DNA from: Nelumbo lutea
Lineage: Eukaryota; Streptophyta; Magnoliopsida; Proteales; Nelumbonaceae
Assembly (NCBI GenBank): GCA_022828595.1
Contig: JAKGHH010000002.1
Coordinates: forward strand, 41,014,222-41,078,221
Reading direction: 5' to 3'
Length of the DNA stretch: 64,000 nucleotides
The notes below the pieces were generated by a model. The model was given only the letters and a program-made list of their open reading frames with translations. It was not told where the DNA came from and ran no database searches. How positions within the stretch are numbered: position 1 is the first letter of the stretch; the number at the start of each line of letters is the position of its first letter. The translations under genes and the position numbers were made by a program. Below are positions 1 to 11,757 of this stretch, piece after piece.

Positions 1-443
1 AGTCCAGAAAAGAGATAAAAAACAACCCAGAAATCTCTGGATTAAGTTAGACCAGAGGATAGCCGAATAGTAGCACTGTTTTCAAGGAAACTTCGGCCCC
101 TTTTAACAGTCCAGAACAGTAAAAAATTAACCCAGAAACAACTGAGCAAAGACTTACAGTAAGAGTCTCTGGTTTGTACAATAAACCAGGCCAAACACTT
201 GTCCTCTAGGATGACTTCGAAAAACCCTTTCCTCTGATTTTAAATCAGGCAAAGCAACTTGTTCTCTGATTCTTCCTGGCCACCGAACCCTTCTCCAAGT
301 ATGTAGAAGCTTGGGAACCCTCCAATGACTTCCAAGAATCAGGCGGATGACTGTAAACTCTCAGCCCTAGAACCTCCTCATGTAGTTGGCTGGACTAGAA
401 CCACATGAGGGACACGCCAAGCAGTGGCCTGCTCTGATACCAA
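1..443 (-). mobile_element. Copia retrotransposon leader and primer-binding site (minus strand, cut by window edge)
   Basis: On the minus strand this follows the LTR at 444-758. Positions 428-442 read, on the minus strand, TGGTATCAGAGCAGG, the typical plant Copia primer-binding site complementary to initiator Met-tRNA. The remaining ~425 bases are untranslated leader without a usable reading frame. The element's coding part would lie to the left of the window. It sits inside an upstream intron of the formin gene. Confidence 0.8.
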
Positions 444-758
444 GTTGAAAAACAGTCCTAGAAGTGGGGACTGTGTTTGAAACAAAGGAGACTAGCAAGA
501 GAGATTAGAGAAGAAGAGAGAGCTGCGGCAAGGAGAGTTAGAGGATGAGTGTTTCGAACATAACCTCCCTCTAACTCTCTAATACACTTTTATTAAGTTA
601 ATCTTTTAGTAATTACAAGTGAGGTCCTTAGTTGGACAAGAAATTACAAAAAGAGGAACATAAAAGAGTATGGGCCCAGAATAAGGCCCATTACAGAGAA
701 GAACATAGAGATAACATACAGTAACAGCCTATGGGCCATTCGGCCCATCTTCTCTACA
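444..758 (-). mobile_element. LTR of Copia family A (minus orientation)
   Basis: The reverse complement starts TGTAGAGAAGATGGGC and ends directly before the Copia primer-binding site, so the boundaries are well supported. It is clearly homologous over its length to the LTR at 4010-4346 (same start, same paired GGCCCA motifs, same TTAAGTTAAT region, same CT-rich end) but lies in the opposite orientation. The two are therefore separate insertions of one family, not the two ends of one element. Confidence 0.85.
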
Positions 759-846
759 TTTTCTTTTACAATGCACGTTTTTCTTTAACTGTTATTGTTC
801 TTTTTATATCTGTTGTGTTTTTCAAATCAAACGTTTTTACTTGCAG

Positions 847-1083
847 ACTGTGAAGGAATTTCTTGTCGTTGCAGAAGCAGAAGTGAGGTCTTTGGCTTCA
901 CTATATGCCGGAGTGGTATGTCCTAGCTTTTCCCCTTAATAATGGAGCTTAAACTTCAAATGTGTAAGCAAGACAAAATTGTTCATAAGATGGTATGTTT
1001 TTGGATTGGATTACAGGGTAGAAATGCTGATGCATTAGCACTTTATTTTGGAGAAGACCCAGCCCGTTGTCCATTTGAGCAAG
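847..1083 (+). CDS. Formin (FH2 domain C-terminal part), exons n-2 and n-1
   Basis: Two exons, 847-915 (69 nt, phase 0) and 1017-1083 (67 nt), are flanked by ttgcag/GTATGT and ttacag/GTATCT splice sites. They encode TVKEFLVVAEAEVRSLASLY..GV and then GRNADALALYFGEDPARCPF, the conserved C-terminal end of a plant FH2 domain. FH2 domains dimerise, nucleate actin and stay on the barbed end of filaments. The wording is most like class II plant formins, which is recall and not a search. The reading frame continues without loss into the exon at 24796, across a 23.7 kb intron. Earlier exons lie to the left of the window. Confidence in the family is high; the exact paralogue is unknown. Confidence 0.93.
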
Positions 1084-3239
1084 GTATCTCCATCTTGTTA
1101 ACTTCAACATTTACTAACAATTTAGAAACTAAAAGAGTAAAAATAAAAATAATAATTGCCCACCTATTTCCATTTCATTTCTTGATTTGTTTTAGGTTAC
1201 CATTATGCCTATGTTTGTATCTGATCATCATAGATTATCTTCTCATATTTGATAGTACAGATGTTCTTGTGGTTTATTTTTTTATTTTTTAGTTTTGAAT
1301 CTGCAATTATACTTCTTCTAATAATCCCTGAAGTTTTGTTAACAGTTTCCATGTTTTTAGTTATCTTTCCCTGATTTACATGAACTTTCTAAATATCTTA
1401 GTGATATTAGCAGTATCCTCAAATTTCCCTATTTCTTTATGGTGAAACATCTATTGATATTGAAATCACAAACTATGAACAAGGTTTATAGAAGAGGAGA
1501 ATAGAGATAGTGGCATTGTAAATATATAAAAAAAACAGCAAAAGTATATATAGAGAAAAAGAGAAGAACTTGCATGGGGAATGCTACTTGCCTATGAACT
1601 TTCACATGTCACTCAAATAACAACCTCCATTAGTATGATGGACGAAAACACTCCCATGGGTATTACGTGATCTATTATAGTTTTCTAGATGCCAAGATTG
1701 TCCTTCTTTGACCCATTAATCATTTTCTTCTTCGTTTTGTCCATGTCAGGAGATTAGGGTTTCTTTTCATCTTTGAACAGGATTTATTTGCGAAGTTGGA
1801 GGATTGAAGAAATAGATGGTAGGAAAAACAATGTATTCCAGAAATTTTCCATTCTCATTTTCATTTTCCCCATTCTTCCTAGTGTTGTTTTTGAGTCAAG
1901 TGTTTTGTGAGTCTCCTTTGTGTTTGATGGCGAAGTTTACCCTTCTTACTTAGTGGGTCTCCTACTGTTGTTTCTGAGACAAATATTCCGTGGGTCTTCT
2001 GGTGTTAAAAATTGTTGGTAATTAAGTATTATGTACTTCTCTTGTCATAAATCAGATTTTGTCTATTGTTATACTTGTTGCTTTGACATATGAAAAGTCT
2101 TGGCTGTAGGTGATTTCATAGAGGAGTCCTAGAAGACTGCTAATGAGATTCTGAAAACGAGAAAGAGAATCAACTAATGAAAAAAATTGATTAATTTCCA
2201 TTGACTAGCGCTTGGAATATTGTATCATCGGCATTAGCTTATCTCCACGGTTGAATTTATATCCTACAGTTAATTCATTTCAGCACAGATGAGTAATGGC
2301 TATTGCGTTGGCCATTTAATGAAAGTTCATACAACTAAAGGAAAAAAATTGATTAGTTTCCATGGGTGATTAGTAGACCACTAGACTGTTGTTTTTTGGC
2401 TCTTTATTGAAAGCTTATACAACTAAAGAAACAATTTTGGTATTCCTTAGTGAAAGTTCATTTCAATACTTTGCATGAGGAAGTTTCTTCCTGTGGTAAA
2501 AAAAGCTCTCTGTTCCCATTCTCCAACTCCAGTAATGCTTGGAAGAGTTTCTTCTGCTTGTTCAGTGGTGAGAATAGAACCTTAAACCAGACCTTTAACT
2601 ATTGTTCCATTCGATTTGAGAACAAAACCTACTACAAATGGTAATTTAAGAGGGTTAGATTGGTCATTTTCCACCTGCTGTTAACAGTGCTTAGCTTGTC
2701 AAAGCTTCCTTTTTTTTTCTGGGGGGTGCCTTTGCAACTTTTGAAAGTTTAGGTAGTGAAGTGGCACACCTCTCATAGTTTATAAGGGTTTTTGGAGTTT
2801 ACCCAAAAGAAAAAGAAATTTTAAAAACACTAATCCTTGGCATCATACTTCATTTATAAAGTATGGGCCCAATCTTCCTATGTAGACTTACGTGTGTCAA
2901 TCTACTAGGTTTTCAAGCTATAACCAAGAGAATAAGAAGACATAAGTGGGGTGTTTGAATGAATGACCCGACCCCAAAGTATTATGAATAATGTTAATAC
3001 CATTAGTTTATTAGTTTATTATTAATTTACTTCTATTTTATTATTATTGTGTTATTATTATTTTATTAATATTATTGTGTATACATTCTCATATTCAACT
3101 TTGAGGGCAAAATGGTAAGATTAGAGGCAATGTAGGTTACACTCATATTATGATGGTGTAGGAGCAGTGAAGGAGAAGTGAAGTTTTTGAAGGAGGCCCT
3201 CAACCATATAGTCTTGCTACAAGCAGTAGGCATAGCATA
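1084..3239. other. Intron stretch without recognised feature
   Basis: AT-rich DNA. I see no coding similarity and no element ends. A short phrase around 2175-2195 recurs in similar form near 2340-2365 (AAAAAAATTGATTA.TTTCCAT), and 2990-3080 is rich in TTA/ATT. It may be old transposon or original intron sequence. Confidence 0.5.
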
Positions 3240-3247
3240 ACATAACA

Positions 3248-3433
3248 CTAAGCGTCAATAGATGATTTGGGAATAGTAGTTTGCTTCTTACATTTCCATG
3301 AGATAAGAGAATCACCAAGAAAAATGCACCTTGCCCAATCAGCATATAAGTAGACACAAAGGCGAATGGGAGAAGTATAAACCACGTGAAAGTTGATCAT
3401 CCAATGATCATATTGTACAAAAAATCTCAGCAA
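3248..3433 (-). pseudogene. Copia RNase H fragment (minus strand)
   Basis: The minus-strand frame contains YADWA, then FLGDSLISWKCKKQTTIPKS, which matches the Copia RNase H segment that normally reads YSDADWAG...FLG..LISWKSKKQ. The stretch between the two motifs (the usual RRSTSG part) is missing and the next conserved block is absent. It is a short, internally deleted remnant. Confidence 0.75.
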
Positions 3434-4009
3434 CTAGGGAGGTAGAATTTAAAAAATTCATAGAACCCTAATGCTGAAACCGCACAACTGAGAAAGCTGG
3501 TTTTTCTCATTGGATCATTTGGGTTCTTGGACCATGAAAGATCAGATCTTTGGATCAAGATCAAGTGCAGTACATTATTTTTGATGTCCACAAGTGCAGA
3601 AATCGAAGTGGTGTTCACACCCAAGCTTGAATCATCCCAAAAATTCTGCAACAAGTTGAAGATGGTGCAACTCTATCCTTGTAGTCTTGGAAATTTTCTC
3701 CAGAATTTAAAGCAGCAAAGGTCCGACCTTTCTCACGTTTTTGGGTGATATTTTTGACCCAAAACAGATCTGGAATAGTGCTAAAAAGAATGGATAATAG
3801 GTCTGGTCAAATGGGGTTCAAAACCCTAGCCAAAAGGTCTCACAATAATGGGATCGATTTCAGTTAGAATGGGAGAACATGAATGGTTCGACCCCTTCTA
3901 ATTACTCTCTATTTATAGACTTTGGAGGGCTACAACAGCCTTCTTCTAATATATCTATGACTCCTAACTTGTTTAGGATTAGATTGGTGAGAGTCCAACT
4001 CTCTTAAAC
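3434..4009 (-). mobile_element. LTR-like sequence, minus orientation, related to the one at 15068-15712
   Basis: On the minus strand a TATA-like CTATAAATAG (3909-3918) is followed by transcribed-looking sequence. A GGTGTTCACACCCAA phrase near 3611 matches GGTGTTCACGCCCAA near 15030, and a CCTAAT/GGATTAGG stretch lies at a similar place relative to the TATA in both. No PBS was found, so the ends are uncertain. It abuts the family A LTR at 4010. Confidence 0.5.
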
Positions 4010-4346
4010 TGTAGAGAAGATGGGGCGAATGGCCCATAGACTGTTATCTTATTTGTTTTCTTTATGTTCTTTGCTGTAATGGGCCTCAACTTGGGCCTTT
4101 CTTATATTATGTACTTTTAATTATTCGCACAGTTAAGGGCCTCTCTGTAAATTACTAAAATTAAGTTAATGAAAAGGGATTAGGGGTGTAAAAGGAGATT
4201 AGATTCGAAAATCTCTCTCTGAATCCTTATTGCCGCCACCTTCTTCTTCCTCTTCTCTCTTCTTGATTCTTGATTTCTGCTGTTCTCAATCACTTTTATG
4301 TATCTTTTTAAACAGTCCATTCATTTCAAAAGGCTGTTTTTCTTCT
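4010..4346 (+). mobile_element. 5' LTR of Copia element A
   Basis: Starts TGTAGAGAAGATGGGG and is followed at 4348-4362 by TGATATCAGAGCAGG, a primer-binding site one base off the consensus. It is homologous to the inverted LTR at 444-758. No matching 3' LTR is present: the element's right end at about 8340 runs into a different LTR, so this copy is 3'-truncated. Positions 4363-4637 are leader. Confidence 0.85.
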
Positions 4347-4637
4347 TGATATCAGAGCAGGTTCTTCTTAAACAGTCCATACACAGTGTCTATGGAGATC
4401 TGAATTGAATGAATAGGGAGTTTGAACTTGGCGCTCAGTGATTGAAAGACTTCTTGTTCTTCATCTTGAAGATCGACTCAAGTTGCTCGGTGTTCTGTGA
4501 AGTCTACAAGGTGCGGTTGGGATTTTTCTGTTTCTCTACGACTCATAGATGTTGATTCACAATACAATTTTTTTTCTTGTCTTCATTGAGTGTTATTTGA
4601 AGTTATTAGAAGTTATTTTTAAGAGTGTTTTAAGAAG

Positions 4638-7600
4638 ATGGACCCTTCGGAAGTTGAAAACAAGCATGTTGCTGAATCCAGACAAGTTCTAGGAACTGTT
4701 GACTCTCTACTAGCTGTGACCACAATCAAGCTAGATGGAACCAATTATCTAGCATAGTCACAATCAGTAAAAATTCATATTTGCAGTAGAGGCAAATGGG
4801 GTTATATCTTTGGGAGCAAGAAGGCTTCCTCGGAAGATGATACATCCTATGAAAAATGGATGCAAGAAAATTATACTGTAATCGGATGGTTTAGTGAATC
4901 AATGCAACCTCAAATTAGTCAACACTATTTGTGGATGAATTCAGCAAAGGAAATATGGGATAGTGTTGCTGAAACCTATTCTCAGAAACTAAATGTAGCC
5001 AGAGCATACAAGCTGAGGAGTGATGTGAAAAATTTAAGGCAGGGGGAGAAACCTTTGGTTGTTTATTTCTCAATACTGAAATCTCTTTGGCAAGAAATTG
5101 ATTTGATGGAAACTGTAGCCTGGGAAAGTACTAATGATGCTGAAACCTACATAAACTAGTTGAGAGAAACAGGGTGTTTGAGTTTTTGATGGGGCTGAAT
5201 CCCGAGTATGACATTACAAAGCAGAACATCTTATCCAAGGATAGTGTTTCGTTGTCTTAAACCTAAGGGAAACAGGAAATCCAAGTGGTTCAGGGAAGAA
5301 GGGAGTTATTTGTGAGTACTGTAAGAAACCAAAACACACAAAAGACAAGTGTTGGAAACTATATCCGAAGCTTCTTCCCCTTCGTTTCCAAAAGAAGTCT
5401 GATAATATGAAGGCTGGAAGTGCCAATATTGCTGCTGGTCCAGATAGTGACAGATGCCTAACTAAAGAGAGGATTGCTAGTGAACAGTTAGTAGCTATGA
5501 AGGCAAAGTATGAGAAGTTTGGAAGGATGATCAGTTACCTAGAGGGCGTGGCCTCTTCTTACAACCCTCTTGGAAATTTAACCTCTCCTGCATTTGCTCA
5601 TTCAGGTATACGGGCTTCTGCCAATCATGCAACTATCTTAGGTAATCGTAGGATCCCTTGGATTATTGATTCTGGTGCTTCTAACCATATGACCAGCCTT
5701 TCCACCTTGTTTATTTCTTATGATTTGCTTCCTTGCCGTGATAAAATCACCCTAGCCGATGGCTCTCTTTCTCCAATCTCTAGCAAGGGAACCATCAAGG
5801 CTACAGACTCTTTGGTACTTCTTTCTGCTCTTCATGTACCCAAACTAAATACAAATTTGTTATCTGTAAGTAGCTTAACTAAGTCTTTGAATTGTAGTGT
5901 AACCTTTTTCCTTCCTACTGTGTTTTTTAGGATCTGGAGTCTTAGAAAGTGATTGGGAGTGGCCATGAGGCGAATCGAATATATCTGCTAGATACTCTTG
6001 GACAAGACCAAGGACGACCTAGGAAAGCTGCCTTTGGATCTACATCTTCAGTCTGTCAGTCGTATCATGTTATGTCATTTTCGTTTGGGTCATCTTTCTT
6101 TCACTGCATTGAGTCATTTATTCCCATAACTATTTAAGGGAATTAGTTTGTCAAGTCTTCATTGTGAGTCTTGTGAATTGTCAAAACATTGTAGAAGCAG
6201 TTACCCTTTGAGTAATAAAAAATCTTCTTCTCCATTCCATATTGTGCACTCTGATGTGTGGGGGCCTTAACACTTACCCTCTATGGGTGGCTACAAATAT
6301 TTTATCTTGTTCATTGATGATTTTTCACAATATACTTGGATATTTTTTATGAAGTCCCGTGATGAATTTCCCAGACTTGTGAGGCAGTTCCATGAATTTG
6401 TTCTAACCCAATTTGATACCAGAATCAAAATTTTCAGATCCAACAATTTAGAAGAATAATTTGAGAAAAACCTAACCTGATATCTCACTGATTTGGGGGT
6501 TATTCACCAAAGTTTCTGTGTTAGGACTGTAGAATAGAATGGAGTTGTTGAAAGAAAAACCGGCATACTGTTGAAGTTGCAAGAAGTATCCTGTTTGCCT
6601 CACATGTCCCTACAAGATTTTGGGGAGATGTTGTTCTCACTGCAACCTGCCTAATCAAACCGTATGCCATCCAGAATGTTGGGGTTTAAGTCTCCTTTCT
6701 GTCTTCTTCATCCGGGCAAGGACCTTTTTCCTATTCCACTCCGTGTCTTTGGCTGCACTTGTTATGTACACATTCTAAGTACCCAGAGACATAAATTTGA
6801 ACCAAAAGCCCACAAGTGCATTTTCCTTAGTTATGCCCCCACGCAAGGGTTATTGTTGTTTTGATCCAAAGACCGGAACTCGGTATGTCTCAATTGATGT
6901 CATCTTTGATGAGTTTTCTTTTTTTTTTTATGATCCTTATCAGGAGAGGCATTGTCCAAAGGGGGAGGATTTGTCATAGTTGTTTGCTCCCCCCCTCCCT
7001 GTCCCAGTTGAGTCTTCTTTGAGCCTCTTCCTCTTTCAAACGAGTAAAGGGAGTAACAGTCATCTCATTCTTATTCCAATGTTCCTATTCCTCCGTTACC
7101 TCCTCGTCCACTTTTTAATCCCAAGTTGTACCAGTGGCAGAGAACTAGAAGTCTTTTTTAATCCCAATGTTCCTATTCCTCCGTCATCTCATCTCATTCA
7201 AAAAAAATGCATTTTTGAATAGAGAATTACATGAGGAACTCTATATGTCTCTTCCTCTAGGGATGTATGACATAGATATGGAAGGAAAAATCTACAAGCT
7301 GAAGAAATCTCTTTATGGACTTAAACAGTCACCTGGGCATGGTTTGAAAGGTTTAGGTCTACCCTTGTTAACTTTGGCTATATACAGACTCAGTCTGATC
7401 ATACCCTCTTTGTAAAGAGGAGAGGTTCTTTGGCAGTATATCTAATTGTGTATGTTGATGATATAGTTGCGACTGGAAATGATGTATCAAGGATTAATGA
7501 TCTTAAATCTTTCCTTCATACAGAGTTTGAAATCAAAGATCTAGGGTAATTGAGATATTTTCTTGGCATAGAAGTTGCTCGATCTAAGGATGGGATCCTT

Positions 7601-8340
7601 ATCTCTCAATGAAAGTATGTGCTTGACTTTCTCACTGAAACAGGGAAGATGGGTGCTAGATCAGTTGCTACTCCTATTGATATGAGTCATAAACTCTCTA
7701 CCTCAGATGGAGTATTGTTGAAAGATAAGGGAGTCTTCCAGAGGTTACTTGAGAAGCTGCTCTATCTGTGCATTACTTGGCCAAACATTGCATATGCTGT
7801 CAGCTGCATTAGTCAGTTCATGCATGCTCCCAAGGACACTTACATGGTAGTAGCAGAACGAATTCTGTGTTATTTGAAGGGTTCTCCTGAAAAGGGAATT
7901 CTATTTGCTAAGCATGGTCATATGAAACTTGAAGCTTACACAGATGCTAATTGGGCTGGAAATATTGATGGCAGAAGATCAACTTCTGGGCGCCAGATCT
8001 TTAGCTGAAGCTAAATACAGGGCCATGGCTCATGGAGTTTCTGAGCTATTGTGGCCTTCAACCCTCGATGGAGGAACTAGGTATTGAGCATGATAAGCCA
8101 TTAATGTTAAATTGTGATAATCAGGCTACCACCAACATTGCTCACAATTCGGTGCAACATGACAGAACCAAACATATTGAAGTTGACAGACATTTTATTC
8201 GAGAAAGAGTGGCTTTTGGAGAAGTTTGTCTACCTTGTATCTCTTTTGAAGGACAATTAGTTGATTTCCTTACCAAGGGCATCCCCAAGGCTAAACTTCA
8301 GTATGATACTGGCATGATTGACATCAAGTCAATACAATCA
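4638..8340 (+). pseudogene. Copia element A gag-pol, degenerate
   Basis: The domain order is that of Ty1/copia. gag starts at ATG 4638 (TTIKLDGTNYL..., then an in-frame stop where a Trp is expected; block continues to 5156). The zinc knuckle CEYCKKPKHTKDKC is at about 5311-5352, in another frame. The protease has DSGASNHM (about 5668). The GAG-pre-integrase block and integrase (HSDVWGP near 6250, NGVVERK near 6540) carry several stops, and the second catalytic Asp region reads RSNNLEE where RSDN is usual. The N-terminal half of the reverse transcriptase is mostly deleted near 7000-7200, then KSLYGLKQSP and an intact YVDD (about 7450) follow. RNase H starts near 7890, with TDANWAG in place of TDADWAG and about 45 bases missing near 8000. 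It cannot encode a polyprotein. Confidence 0.9.
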
Positions 8341-8389
8341 ATTAATCACTTGCAATTAATCTCTTTGCTATAGACACTTGATACTACAT

Positions 8390-9059
8390 TAAGGGAAGGA
8401 CTTTTTCCCTTTTTGTCTTTATGATATGGTGTCCAACTTCCAATCACCATTGGATCCTTCATTAAGGATACTAATAATCCTACTGTCAGTAGATTTAGGA
8501 CTCCAAGGAGGAAGTTGTACAAAGTGTTCTCTATGTCTCAACATAATAATAGATCCTATCACATTGATCATTAGTCAACATACCATTCTTGAATGTCCCA
8601 ACATACCTAGATATTTGACCCCAAAAGGATCTCAATGGTTGGCATATCAAAGACAGACAAGTCTGATACCAATATCAATTCTAGGGATTAAAAGCAACAC
8701 ACAGTTGTTCCACCTGTCATAAAATCCAGGAACATGTTGGTTTTGGTCTAGTTCAATGTTTCTTGTAAATACTCATCCTCACGTCTTAGGTCACAACCTA
8801 AGCAGTTAAGAACCATTGCTTAATTACCTTTGGTAGTGTTAGAATGACAACATTGTCAGGATAGACTTTCCCAAGTGTATCCACTGGTTGTGAAGTTTTT
8901 AGTCCATATTATAACAATCATGTGGTCTCATACATAATACTTCTATGAACTAAGGGTATTTATTAGAACAACCCAATGACACATGAAATAAATATTCTTT
9001 TATTCATAACAAATGTACAATAAATCAGTTAGAGCTAAGGGCATGCACACTATCTAACA
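8390..9059 (-). mobile_element. 3' LTR of Copia family C (minus strand)
   Basis: The reverse complement starts TGTTAGATAGTGTGCATGCC at 9059, directly after a polypurine-like AAGTGCAAGTGGG (complement of 9060-9075) that follows the RNase H stop. The stretch 8560-9059 is homologous to 16105-16607 (shared GTCCCAACATACC, GATCTCA.TG.TTGGCATATCA and GAGCTAAGGGCA blocks). The distal (left) end is uncertain, about 8340-8400. Confidence 0.75.
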
Positions 9060-9284
9060 ACACCCACTTGCACTTAGGTTAAATCTGGCATAAGTTGTAG
9101 TCCCATGCTATCCACATGTTTTTCAAACACTTTTTGCATGAGTGGCTTTGTTAGTGGGTTTGCCACATTCTCCGCAGATGCTACTTTTTGAACCTATATC
9201 TCTACGTGCTATGATCTCCCGAATAATGCAGTACTTGTGCTCAATGCGTGGTATGTTCGAATGCGCGTTGTTAAACACTCTAGA
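9060..9284 (-). pseudogene. C-terminal Copia RNase H and polypurine tract, family C (minus strand)
   Basis: Read on the minus strand, IPRIEHKYCIIREIIARRDI is followed after a frameshift by a block like QKVASAENVANPLTKPLMQK and ...MGLQLMPDLT*. This is the usual C-terminal end of Copia RNase H (R.KHIE..YH.IREIV... ADP.TK). The upstream part ends at about 9284, where the Gypsy LTR begins. It is evidently the left flank of a later insertion. Confidence 0.8.
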
Positions 9285-10624
9285 ACACCAGTTTAAACAT
9301 TTATAATTTTTACCGTTTCTCAAACAACTACAAACATAGTAAATGGGTGAGAACGGGTCGTATCCACAGGGAAGCAAGTGAAAAATTAATATATACTTAG
9401 ATCTGGACAAGAGAATGCAATCGGGAATGGCAGAAAATACGAAAATAAAATCTATTATTGCTAAAATTAAATGTTTCGAATTTAAACAAGACAATAAATA
9501 AAAGTCAGAATTTAATAAAGTATGGGAATCAACAAAGGAAATAAAAGAAATAAATAAAAAAAAAAGATCCAGAATCCGAATTTGGTGGCGGTAGCTACAG
9601 ATCGGCTAGACAGCTTGTAGAAACCCCTCCTTACAAGAACCGGGTGTCCGTCCTTTCTACAACACTCGAACTCCTCGAGACACCTTAGCTTTGAAATGAA
9701 CGAATTCAGATCTGCAAAACAGAGAAACAAACAAGAATTAAATCTAAAAAATTACAGAAATAAAAATATCAGAAAAGAAAAGAATGGTTGATTAGATCTA
9801 GTGGCGGTAGTTGCAGAATGGTTGAACAGCTTGCGGGAACCCCTCCTGACAAGATTTGGGTGTCCTCCCCTTCTACAACCCTTGAACTCCTCAAGAAACC
9901 TTAGCCTTGTTAATTGGGTGAATTGACCAACCCCTTCTCCAAGGCCCCTGGGGTCCTTTTTATAGAGAATGGTGGATATAACTGGAATTAGAGAGAAAGA
10001 GGGGGGCGACAGTTGGGTTTTAACAAAAATATGGGTGCCCTAGGGTTTAGAATGAAGGGTTAGGATGGTTCTAGGGTGATCCTAAGGCTGAGAAGAAAAG
10101 GAGAAGGCATCCAATATTATGTAAGGCTGAGATTTAATGGTTAAAGGCTAAATGGTGAAGATTAGAAGTTAGGTGGCTCCTAGGGTTAGAATGCTAAAAA
10201 GAGAGTGCCCTAGAATGGATGGTGGAGATTAGGGGGGATGGAAGGTGAGGATTTAGCAGTTAGGAGCGGCTAGGGTTTGTTAAGAGTGAAAAGAATGGGT
10301 TAAAAGGCGCCCTAGGGTTTTCCAAGGCGTGGGGAGCATGCTAATATAGTAAGAGGGGCGCCAAACTGGGTTTATCAGCTAGGAGGCGCCTTCCTGCTTT
10401 CAGTTTTTCACAAAAACACCCCCTTTATCAGTTGGACTTCACACCAGCTTCCCAAAATTTGCATTTCAGTCATGAAAACTTCCCAATTTTCCCCAGAATT
10501 TGCACAGAAGCCCTTAGAGGCCACAACATTGCATTTAATTGGGAAAAGGGCACATCTTGACTATTCTAAGGCCGAAAGTACCCCTGAATTGATGCCCTTA
10601 AGGCATCAAAATGCAGAGTTATCA
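9285..10624 (-). mobile_element. Gypsy LTR (minus strand)
   Basis: On the minus strand it starts TGATAACTCTGCATTTTGATGCC (right edge 10624), preceded by a polypurine tract AAGTTGGGGGGTG (complement of 10625-10637). Toward its left end it contains TGTGGATACGACCCGTTCTCACCC in broken form, a phrase I recall from plant Gypsy LTRs (from memory, not searched). The left border at about 9285 is placed where Copia RNase H stops. It is about 1.34 kb. Confidence 0.7.
9583..9930. repeat. Imperfect duplication inside the Gypsy LTR
   Basis: A ~130-base segment beginning GTGGCGGTAG occurs at about 9583-9710 and again at about 9799-9930, spacing about 216 bases. Shared phrases include ACCCCTCCT.ACAAGA, GGGTGTCC and CTTCTACAAC. 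The copies have diverged considerably, so the duplication is not recent. Confidence 0.75.
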
Positions 10625-11757
10625 CACCCCCCAACTTAAACATTACTAGTCCCTTAGCAATGCAGCCTTAAAATTACACTAATCATAGAGATCTTTCCCA
10701 TCTCAAGATCCTCCCTGACAGAATTAGTCAAGCATCTTGATTCCAGCATTCTCAAACTTTGTATAGATTGGTATTGGGCTTAAGGGGTAAAATCGTCTTT
10801 ATATGAATATTACAGAAACTTGGCTTAAAAATCTTATTTACCCTTCCATTTGCAGACTATCTTGAGAATCTGAGATTGATTTTAAAATTAGACATATATT
10901 CTCCTTATCAATTTTTTACAGTGGATTTCTACACCTGAACTTGATTTGCACACTTATTTCTATTGTTACCTTCCACCGTTTGACGCGAATCTCGACACTT
11001 GCCTTAGGTGAAGATATCCGGTTACTAAGTGTTAGGTAAGTGTCTTTGGCATTCCCTTTTCCGTTTGACACGAATCTCGACACTTGACTTAGGTAAAGAG
11101 ACCCAGTTACTAAGTCTAGGATGTCCATTGACCTTTTATTCTTCTTTTCTTTTCCTTTTTTTTTTTTTGCAACATTGTTCAGGGCAGTCCACTATTTCTA
11201 ACAATTTGAAAAATTTTTGTCTAATTTCTTAATCTTTCTCTTCTTATCTTGGCAGGGGCAAACTTAGGAGTATTTTCCAATTTGTAAACGGTTTCGACAA
11301 TATTCAAATGAGACCAATTTTAACTCCTATCACTTGCTACCAATTTCTTCAAAATTCAATATTCTTTTATCAGTTTCCTCAACTTTTTCTGTTTGGGAAT
11401 CTCTTTTAATGGAAAGAATTTTTAAGTTTTTTAGTGAAATTTTAATTCTAGATTTCTAAAGGCTTAGCTTTTCTTTTTTTTTTTCCAATTTTTCTCTCTT
11501 TCGTCACCCCCCAACTTCAATGCCATTGTCCCCAATTGCATAACTAGACTGATGCAAAAAGAACTTGGGCCAAAGGGAACAATCAACAGGGTTTTCCTGA
11601 GGGGTTCAAGATCTGCTACTTGGTCTTGAATCAAAAAAAAGAAAAACAAATCCTAAAAGAAAAAACACTAAAAACTACGTTGGGTTGCCTCCCAACCAGT
11701 GCTAAGTTTAACGTCTTCAGCCAGACACATTCACACACTTCTTCCATCTACACTCTC
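10625..11757 (-). mobile_element. Gypsy 3' untranslated internal region (minus strand)
   Basis: Lies between the protease frame and the LTR. It includes, on the minus strand, GCACTGGTTGGGAGGCAACC (about 11681-11701), a phrase I recall downstream of gag-pro in plant Gypsy elements that lack a full pol. A ~65-base imperfect tandem repeat with CGTTTGAC.CGAATCTCGACACTTG occurs at 10977-11043 and 11062-11122. No reverse transcriptase or integrase is visible, so this copy lacks pol. Confidence 0.65.

Noticed and set aside
11029..11649. Frames on either strand in 11-11.7 kb as genes
   Set aside because: They lie in the Gypsy 3' untranslated internal region and overlap homopolymer runs.
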